Part shown: positions 7,147-11,662 of the stretch, in pieces
How the letters are laid out: each line of letters begins with the position of its first letter
Numbering within the stretch: the first letter of the stretch is position 1
Origin: an uncultured Alphaproteobacteria bacterium
Lineage (GTDB): Bacteria; Pseudomonadota; Alphaproteobacteria; Rs-D84
Direction of reading: 5' to 3'
DNA: 11,662 nucleotides
NCBI GenBank assembly: GCA_946185785.1
Contig: CAMHKP010000004.1
Location: 1 to 11,662, forward strand
The notes under the pieces: model-generated
Seen by the model: only the letters and a program-made list of their open reading frames with translations
Told to the model about the DNA's origin: nothing
The model's database searches: none
Position numbers and translations under genes: made by a program

Positions 7147-7587
7147 ATGAATAGTTTTTCTATGTGGTCGCTGTTTACCAGCGATTTTGTGACTGCAATT
7201 GCTTCAATTGTTTTGGTTGTATTTAGCGTTTTATCATGGGCGGTTATGATTGAAAAAATACGTCTGTTCCGTTTAGCAAAGCGTAATAAGCCAAATGGAA
7301 ATGCGGATGAAGTAATCGCACCGTTTGATAAAAATTTATGGTTCTTGGCAATGGTCGCGGGGGTTGCACCGTTCATTGGTTTGTTTGGAACCGTATGGGG
7401 TGTTATGGATTCCTTTGCTGCAATTGGTTTGAATCAGTCGGTCAGTATTGGTGTTATTGCGCCTGGGCTGGCGACGGCGCTGGGTACAACTGCACTGGGA
7501 CTTATTGCCGCAATACCTGCGGCGATTGGGTATCAGGTTTTCACCAAGAAATCTGACGATTTGTATGAATCTTTAAGTGGGAAATAA
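7147..7587 (+). CDS. tolQ: TolQ, unusually short (three membrane helices, cytoplasmic domain mostly lost)
   Basis: 146 aa inner-membrane protein of the Tol motor, which uses proton-motive force to power envelope constriction during division. Helix 1 is at about 14-34, helix 2 at about 63-88 with the conserved GLFGTVWGVMDSFAAIG, helix 3 at about 103-128 with APGLATALGTTALGLIAAIP. The pore threonines known from the ExbB/TolQ family are kept (Thr82 and Thr115). E. coli TolQ is about 230 aa; here the cytoplasmic loop between helices 1 and 2 is only about 25 residues instead of about 90, and the tail after helix 3 about 15 instead of about 40. The frame is continuous, so this is not an obvious frameshift. 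GAGGGA at 7135-7140 lies 6 nt before ATG 7147 and immediately abuts ATG 7141, so 7147 is preferred. TolR follows after 4 nt. ExbB-type function is an alternative, but the tolR/tolA/ybgC context favours TolQ. Confidence 0.88.
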   Translation: MNSFSMWSLFTSDFVTAIASIVLVVFSVLSWAVMIEKIRLFRLAKRNKPNGNADEVIAPFDKNLWFLAMVAGVAPFIGLFGTVWGVMDSFAAIGLNQSVSIGVIAPGLATALGTTALGLIAAIPAAIGYQVFTKKSDDLYESLSGK

Positions 7588-7591
7588 TGCC

Positions 7592-7996
7592 ATGTCCAGA
7601 TTAAGACGCAGACGCGATTCGGATTCATTGATTCAATTGACGCCAATGATTGACGTTATGACAGTGTTGTTGGCGGTGTTTATGGTGACGACCCCGATGA
7701 TGACAAATGGAATCGACCTTGATTTGCCAAGTGCGGGTCATTCTGCATTGACTGGAAACGACCATGCAATTCAAATAAGTGTTGATGCAAATGGTGCGTA
7801 TTACCTGAACGAAATGAAATTAGATGTTGATGATGTGGTTAAGCGCGCAATTGCGATGCGTGGTGAAAATCCACAGTTGTCGATAATGATAAACGGTGAT
7901 AAACATGCCGACTATGGTGCGGTTATGACTGTTATGGGTAAATTAAAAGATTCTGGATTCCAGCGTGTTGGGCTGCGCACAAAAACCGAGAAATGA
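7592..7996 (+). CDS. tolR: TolR, proton-channel partner of TolQ
   Basis: 134 aa, one N-terminal membrane helix and a periplasmic domain of the ExbD/TolR family. The helix contains IQLTPMIDVMTVLLAVFMV; Asp21 is the conserved protonatable aspartate (Asp23 in E. coli TolR). The positive N-terminus (MSRLRRRRDSD) fits inside-positive topology. The later part (HADYGAVMTVMGKLKDSGFQRVGLRT) matches the conserved ExbD/TolR C-terminal motif. I chose ATG 7592; a GTG at 7577 in frame overlaps the end of tolQ and gives residues not typical of the family. The gene is 4 nt downstream of tolQ and its end overlaps tolA by 4 nt (ATGA), as expected for a co-translated complex. Confidence 0.93.
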   Translation: MSRLRRRRDSDSLIQLTPMIDVMTVLLAVFMVTTPMMTNGIDLDLPSAGHSALTGNDHAIQISVDANGAYYLNEMKLDVDDVVKRAIAMRGENPQLSIMINGDKHADYGAVMTVMGKLKDSGFQRVGLRTKTEK

Positions 7997-8742
7997 AGAC
8001 AGACAACCAGTTTTCTTTAGAAAACCTTTTAATGTCCTTGATTGGACATATGGTTATTATTGCGCTTATGGTGACATCGTTTGCGATATTGGTTCATCGT
8101 GCGATGCTGGTTGCGCCTGACCGTATTCAAATTATGGAAATAGATTTGGATTCTGTGACGGTTTCAACAGATGAAACGAAATTGTATAACACCAACCCAC
8201 CCGAAGAAAAAGCACCAGAAAAGAAAATCGAAGAAAAATCAAAGCCCGAATCGGAACCAGAAAAGGTTGAAGCGGACAAACCGATTGAAACGCCATCTTT
8301 GGTGGAACCAGAACCAGAAAAGAAAACCGAAGAAAAACCAGCAGAAGAAAAGAAAGACCCGGAACCCATTGCCCCAAAAAAGAAGATGGTTATTCGGGTA
8401 AATCGTGAAAGTGTTTCATTAAATCGTACACTAAATGTTTCGGTTGTTGATGCGTTGCGTGTGGCGATGACGCGCTGTTGGAATATTGATAAAAATCGTA
8501 CCGATATTGACGATATTCGTGCGGTGGCACATTTGACTATGCGACGGAATGGAACGGTTCGTGATGTGTGGTTTGAATCGGCGGCACGTGCGGAAACGGA
8601 TCCGGCTTTTGCCTATGTTTTGGATACAATTCGTGCGGCAATAAATACCTGTCAACCGTTGCGTATGTTGCCGGCTGGCGATTTTGCAAAGTGGGAAAAG
8701 ATTCAGCTGACCTTTTACCCAACATCTGGCAAAGTCATGTAA
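7993..8742 (+). CDS. tolA: TolA-like envelope protein
   Basis: 249 aa. It has an N-terminal membrane helix (about 15-38, GHMVIIALMVTSFAILV), a Pro/Glu/Lys-rich linker at about 68-130 that should span the periplasm, and a C-terminal globular domain at about 140-246. That domain shows the TolA signature: RCWNID (Cys162), an alternating strand LTMRRNGTVRDVWF, and CQPLRMLPAGDFAKWEKIQLTFYP (Cys220), the two cysteines likely forming a disulfide. In the family this domain contacts TolB/Pal and carries energy from TolQR to the outer membrane. The linker is much shorter than that of E. coli TolA (421 aa). The start ATG overlaps the tolR stop; the stop is 7 nt before the hairpin terminator, so it is the last gene of the run and tolB and pal must be elsewhere. 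Confidence 0.9.
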   Translation: MKTDNQFSLENLLMSLIGHMVIIALMVTSFAILVHRAMLVAPDRIQIMEIDLDSVTVSTDETKLYNTNPPEEKAPEKKIEEKSKPESEPEKVEADKPIETPSLVEPEPEKKTEEKPAEEKKDPEPIAPKKKMVIRVNRESVSLNRTLNVSVVDALRVAMTRCWNIDKNRTDIDDIRAVAHLTMRRNGTVRDVWFESAARAETDPAFAYVLDTIRAAINTCQPLRMLPAGDFAKWEKIQLTFYPTSGKVM

Positions 8743-8743
8743 T

Positions 8744-8771
8744 AAAAAACGCGCCATTGGCGCGATTTTTT
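8744..8771. terminator. Bidirectional hairpin terminator between tolA and rnpB
   Basis: AAAAAA, then a perfect 6-bp stem CGCGCC-ATT-GGCGCG (8750-8764), then A and TTTTTT (8766-8771). On the plus strand it ends the tolA transcript; on the minus strand the A run reads as a T run, so it also ends rnpB transcription. A classic Rho-independent arrangement, useful to convergent neighbours. Confidence 0.9.
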
Positions 8772-9096
8772 ATACCAGATGCACGATAAGCCGGATTCTG
8801 TACTGCCCCACCCCAGTCGTTTCCAACAAAAGTGAGGTAGCGAACATAATTAATCTGCACCCAATATTACTACTGGGTGTCAAGCCCTCTACCCGCCACC
8901 GACTTGGGACTGGTCATTGGTGGCCTATTTGAAGTTGCTGCGCATAGAGATTGGCCGTTTCAAACGAATTTAATCGCTTACGTTACTGTTCCTCTAATCG
9001 TCGGGTCGCCCCGCCAGGCCGTTAGCCTGTATGCTGTCCCACACAGTCCGGACTTTCCTCCGTCACAAAGACGGCTATGTTCTGTCCATCTGACAT
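8772..9096 (-). ncRNA. rnpB: RNase P RNA, compact type A
   Basis: The catalytic RNA of RNase P, which cuts the 5' leader from pre-tRNAs. On the minus strand the 5' part carries the conserved GAGGAAAGTCCGGACT (CR-I, P4 strand) and the 3' part the conserved ACAGAATCCGGCTTATCG. Between them I find further matches to bacterial RNase P RNA: GGCGACCCGACGA (P9/P10), GCAACTTCAAATAGG (P14/P15 joining region), GGGTAGAGGGCTTGA (P17/P16 area) and CAGATTAATTATG (CR-V). Ends were set by P1: ATGTCAGATG pairs with CATCTGGTAT with two G-U pairs. A P3 hairpin CCGTC-TTTGT-GACGG and a P8 hairpin CAGGC-TAACG-GCCTG are visible. The length is about 325 nt, against about 377 in E. coli; the shortening is mainly in the P10-P12 part of the specificity domain. 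It faces tolA and ends at the shared terminator. Confidence 0.93.
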
Positions 9097-9105
9097 GGTA
9101 ATTTT

Positions 9106-9111
9106 AGTATA
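9106..9111 (-). promoter_or_regulatory. -10 element of rnpB
   Basis: TATACT on the minus strand (9111-9106), about 9 nt before the deduced RNA 5' end at 9096, at a suitable distance for a -10 box. A TTGAAA hexamer at 9128-9123 is only 11 nt away, too close to be a normal -35, and no other clear -35 is visible. Confidence 0.45.
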
Positions 9112-9155
9112 AAAAACGGTGTTTTCAAGTATTTTGTTATCTTCTTCGCTCTTTG

Positions 9156-9255
9156 TTGTCATCGCGAGCGCAGCGTGGCGATCCAGCGAATGTGTCGCAC
9201 CGATGGTGCGTGCTTTATTATTGACTGGATTGTTTCACTTCGTTCGCAATGACAA
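9156..9255. repeat. Imperfect 100-nt palindrome (MITE/REP-like)
   Basis: Two 31-nt arms, 9156-9186 and 9225-9255, are inverted copies of each other with 23 of 31 identical positions and most differences compatible with G-U pairing. The outer ends start TTGTCAT and GCGA, the inner ends end with ATCCAG. Between them is an independent perfect stem, CGCACC-GAT-GGTGCG (9196-9210). The shape and the sequence style (GTCATYGCGA...CAATCCAG) are those of dispersed short palindromic elements known in several bacterial genomes. No transposase or clear target duplication is visible. Confidence 0.6.
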
Positions 9256-9319
9256 AATGTGTTATTGTGTCGGTTCGCTTTAATAAGAAAAAATAATATA
9301 AAATTTATGATTTTTTTAC

Positions 9320-9349
9320 TTGAGTCGCCCCTATAAAATTTTCTACACT
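9320..9349 (+). promoter_or_regulatory. Possible promoter of the large secreted protein gene
   Basis: In the otherwise unassigned stretch 9256-9393: TTGAGT (9320-9325), an 18-nt spacer and TACACT (9344-9349), four of six consensus matches each. An AT-rich near-palindrome precedes it at about 9285-9318. The transcript would have a leader of about 35-40 nt; GGAG at 9376-9379 is the best ribosome site but lies far (14 nt) from ATG 9394, while the sequence just before the ATG is A-rich. No other gene is visible between rnpB and this gene. Confidence 0.3.
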
Positions 9350-9393
9350 GGACATAAGAAAGTGGAAAGTTCTATGGAGAAAGAGTAGAAAAA

Positions 9394-11662
9394 ATGGCTA
9401 ATTTCTGGGAAAAATTACGAACAATAACTGGTCGCGTGGCTCGGGCGTTTGTTGGCGTGCTGCTGCTTTTTGTGTTCTTTGTGACGTCACGTGCGTTCGC
9501 GGCGGGGTATTCATGCCCAACATACAAAAAATACACATCGTGTGCATCTGGCTACTATATGACATCAAGTGCTGGCAGTACGACATACAGTGGAACGCCA
9601 GTGGCTGGGAACGCTTGTAAATCTTGCCCTTCAAATGCTACTTGTTCTGGTGGAACCGCTGCACCGGTGTACACATATACAATAACGTACAAGATGGATA
9701 ATGTCACACTTGGTGTGTTCGAATGTCCGGGCGGAACAAGCATCACATTGAAATCCACGCCACGTGCGGCGGCAATAACCGATATTGGTAATGAATATTT
9801 GGATGACCATGAAACTCTTGAAGATGGAGATCAAGGTTGGGAATTCTTGGGTTGGTTGACTCAAGAAGATTTAGATGACGAAAATTATGCTAACGCTGGT
9901 GAATTTAGTACTTGGTCTTGTAGTCTTGGTAATATTACCCTGTATGCAACGTGGGGTCGACAATTCCAATTTCAACATTATAATTCTGCATCGGCAACAA
10001 GTCCCACGACCTCTAGCCGATCACAGTATTATTCTGGCCATGGTGAAACAAGTATTCCAACATATCCATTATATACAAATACTACATATGGTTGGACACC
10101 ACTAGGCTGGTCGAATCCTGATTCTGGCGGCTACAGCGTCTGGGTGTCGCAAACGGGTTCAACGACCACGAACATAACTCCAGATTTCGACGATTATCCG
10201 CAGATAAATGCAATATATTCACGTATGGCGTACATAAGTTATAATGCAAGTGGTGGTAGTGGGACCACATCAAATACGGTTTGTGGTACCCAACGCTTTA
10301 ATGTAGACAGGGGTAATGCGGAAACTATTAATTGTACTCTGGCATCAAGTGGATATACTGGGGGACCAAATAGTACATACAGTACTTTTGGTGGATGGAG
10401 ACAAAATCCCAACACTTCTATATCTCATGCCGCTGGGTCATCATTTGAATATCCAAATTCTTGGGATACTATTGCGCCGACATTGTATGCAAAATGGACA
10501 GCTAGTATTCCATTAAATAAAAATGGTGGTTCGGGTAGTCTTACGACGAATAATGGCACATTTACTGGCAACACAAACGCAAGTGTCACATGTACATATG
10601 GTGTATTATGTGAATTTCCCGATGCAAATGGATTAACACAAACTGGTTATACATTTAAGACTGGTTGGGGTACCAGTGCATCTTGTACTGCAACAACAAC
10701 ATTGTTCACAAATCCGACTGGCACATACTACGCATGTAAGAATGGAAAAACATACACATGTCCGGCGGGACAATACCTGCGCGCGAGTGATGTGAGTTGT
10801 CAAACCTGTCCAACGAACTCTTATTGCCCTGGATTCACAAATTCAACATTTGCTGGATCCAATATTGGCAACTATTTTTGTACGGCAACTGTTTCTGGTT
10901 CAGCGGCTGGGTCGGCTTACTGTACATGTAGCACTGGGTATACTGGCGGTGGTGGTTCTTCCAACCCATCTGGTTCATCTTGTACGGCACGTACGATAAC
11001 GATTGACTGGGGTGAAAATGGTGGTGGTGCGATTAGTAATGGTTCGTGTACATATGGTGGCAATCTGGTATTGCCAGCCGCCCCAACCCGCAGCGGATAC
11101 ACATTTGTTGGTTGGAAAACCATAAGCAACACTATATATGATGCGAGTGCAACAATCTCTGGTGGGTGCAATATCACAAACCTTGGTTCTGTTGCCATCA
11201 ACAGCGGTTCGGCGGGCGATACGATTGTTGTTGCCCAATGGTGCCAGAACTGTGCTGCTACAGATGGTGCTGCTTGTAATCTTATAACATCTAAAACTGG
11301 AACAATGTGCACATATCTGACAGCATGTATAGATCCGTATAGCATTGGTAATCCTAGTGCATATAATCCATATTGTTTTGTTACGTGTGGACCCGGTACC
11401 CAGGTAAAAACTGCCGGTCAAGATTGTACGACACCAAACAACAGTGGTTATACCAAGGGTTGGTACACTGATGCGACACATACGGTGCGTTATGGACAGA
11501 CATCATCTGTAAAGAGTTGTAGCGACGGTTATCAAACTCCGAATACAACGACGGCGTCGAACCACGATGCTGCAAATGACTGTACACCGAACACGAACAC
11601 GATTACATTGAACGGCAACAGTGCATCTGGTGGTAAGATTAAGAATTTGGCGATGACTTCTG
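9394..11662 (+). CDS. Large secreted Cys-rich repeat protein with InlB-B-repeat-like modules (3' end outside window)
   Basis: 756 codons are visible, continuous and open to the window edge. It begins with a long basic segment, then a Sec signal peptide (hydrophobic core FVGVLLLFVFFV, likely cleavage after SRAFA, near residue 36). The exported part is rich in Thr, Ser, Gly, Asn and Cys (about 40 cysteines) and has almost no long hydrophobic run. It contains repeated beta modules with a GW turn and a closing aromatic strand: FLGW...LYATW (151-187), PLGW...NAIYSRM (236-278), FGGW...LYAKW (332-368), FKTGW (421-425) and a canonical GYTFVGW...VAQW (568-616). This is the pattern of the InlB B-repeat/Listeria-Bacteroides repeat family. 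Residues about 448-530 form a Cys-rich segment (TCPAGQYLRASDVSCQTCP, SYCPG) reminiscent of GCC2/GCC3 ephrin-receptor-like modules. Another unit seems to start at about 735. A surface or adhesin role is likely but inferred; the C-terminal anchor is not in the window. Confidence 0.85.
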   Translation, partial: MANFWEKLRTITGRVARAFVGVLLLFVFFVTSRAFAAGYSCPTYKKYTSCASGYYMTSSAGSTTYSGTPVAGNACKSCPSNATCSGGTAAPVYTYTITYKMDNVTLGVFECPGGTSITLKSTPRAAAITDIGNEYLDDHETLEDGDQGWEFLGWLTQEDLDDENYANAGEFSTWSCSLGNITLYATWGRQFQFQHYNSASATSPTTSSRSQYYSGHGETSIPTYPLYTNTTYGWTPLGWSNPDSGGYSVWVSQTGSTTTNITPDFDDYPQINAIYSRMAYISYNASGGSGTTSNTVCGTQRFNVDRGNAETINCTLASSGYTGGPNSTYSTFGGWRQNPNTSISHAAGSSFEYPNSWDTIAPTLYAKWTASIPLNKNGGSGSLTTNNGTFTGNTNASVTCTYGVLCEFPDANGLTQTGYTFKTGWGTSASCTATTTLFTNPTGTYYACKNGKTYTCPAGQYLRASDVSCQTCPTNSYCPGFTNSTFAGSNIGNYFCTATVSGSAAGSAYCTCSTGYTGGGGSSNPSGSSCTARTITIDWGENGGGAISNGSCTYGGNLVLPAAPTRSGYTFVGWKTISNTIYDASATISGGCNITNLGSVAINSGSAGDTIVVAQWCQNCAATDGAACNLITSKTGTMCTYLTACIDPYSIGNPSAYNPYCFVTCGPGTQVKTAGQDCTTPNNSGYTKGWYTDATHTVRYGQTSSVKSCSDGYQTPNTTTASNHDAANDCTPNTNTITLNGNSASGGKIKNLAMTS

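Noticed and set aside
8127..8401. Low-complexity ORFs on both strands in the TolA linker (Ser/Phe-rich or Lys/Asn-rich)
   Set aside because: They are frame shadows of the Glu/Lys/Pro-rich linker codons of TolA.
8877..9101. Plus-strand ORF of 74 codons
   Set aside because: It is antisense to rnpB, whose conserved elements explain the sequence.
9256..9320. AT-rich near-palindrome around 9285-9318
   Set aside because: Composition-driven symmetry without GC pairs; not enough to call a terminator or operator.
9374..9388. Five-codon mini-ORF (MEKE-stop) upstream of the large secreted protein gene
   Set aside because: Too short and without a convincing ribosome site; could be a leader, but nothing else supports it.
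10917..11481. Overlapping minus-strand ORFs of 142 and 168 codons
   Set aside because: Both overlap the large secreted protein antisense; the plus frame has a signal peptide and repeated modules, the minus frames have none.

Overview
The window looks like a moderately AT-rich chromosomal segment from an alphaproteobacterium-like, probably host-associated Gram-negative organism. The evidence is a ruvB - ybgC-type thioesterase - tolQ - tolR - tolA gene order, a type A RNase P RNA, and a two-component pair of the EnvZ/OmpR style. The closing large Cys/Thr/Ser-rich secreted repeat protein resembles proteins I associate with gut alphaproteobacteria. The exact taxon is inference and cannot be fixed from this sequence.

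Left part (1-4350), all on the minus strand. Read in transcription order it holds a secreted six-cysteine protein of unknown function, a possible hairpin, a response regulator, a histidine kinase and arginyl-tRNA synthetase (3' end outside the window). The regulator and kinase genes overlap or abut, and argS follows the kinase by 14 nt, so these three are probably co-transcribed. A 131-nt divergent intergenic region (4351-4481) carries a plausible promoter on each strand.

Middle part (4482-8742), all on the plus strand. A tightly packed run of seven genes, several with ATGA-type overlaps: an alpha/beta-hydrolase-fold protein that has lost its nucleophile, ruvB (Holliday junction motor), an HD-domain nucleotidase-like protein, a YbgC-like hotdog thioesterase, and tolQ, tolR and tolA (cell-envelope energy-transducing complex). 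tolB and pal do not follow; the run ends at a strong hairpin terminator. TolQ is strikingly short: it keeps the three membrane helices but has lost most of its cytoplasmic loop and tail.

Right part (8744-11662). The same hairpin (8744-8771) serves as a terminator on both strands, ending tolA from the left and the RNase P RNA gene rnpB (minus strand) from the right. A 100-nt imperfect palindrome resembling dispersed MITE/REP-like elements follows. The window closes with the first 756 codons of a large secreted protein (plus strand, open at the window end) built from InlB-B-repeat-like beta modules and a Cys-rich module.

Most unusual points: the minimal TolQ, the catalytically dead hydrolase relative, the shortened DNA-binding domain of the response regulator, the compact rnpB, and the giant Cys-rich repeat protein. 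No CRISPR array, tRNA, transposase or phage gene is visible.
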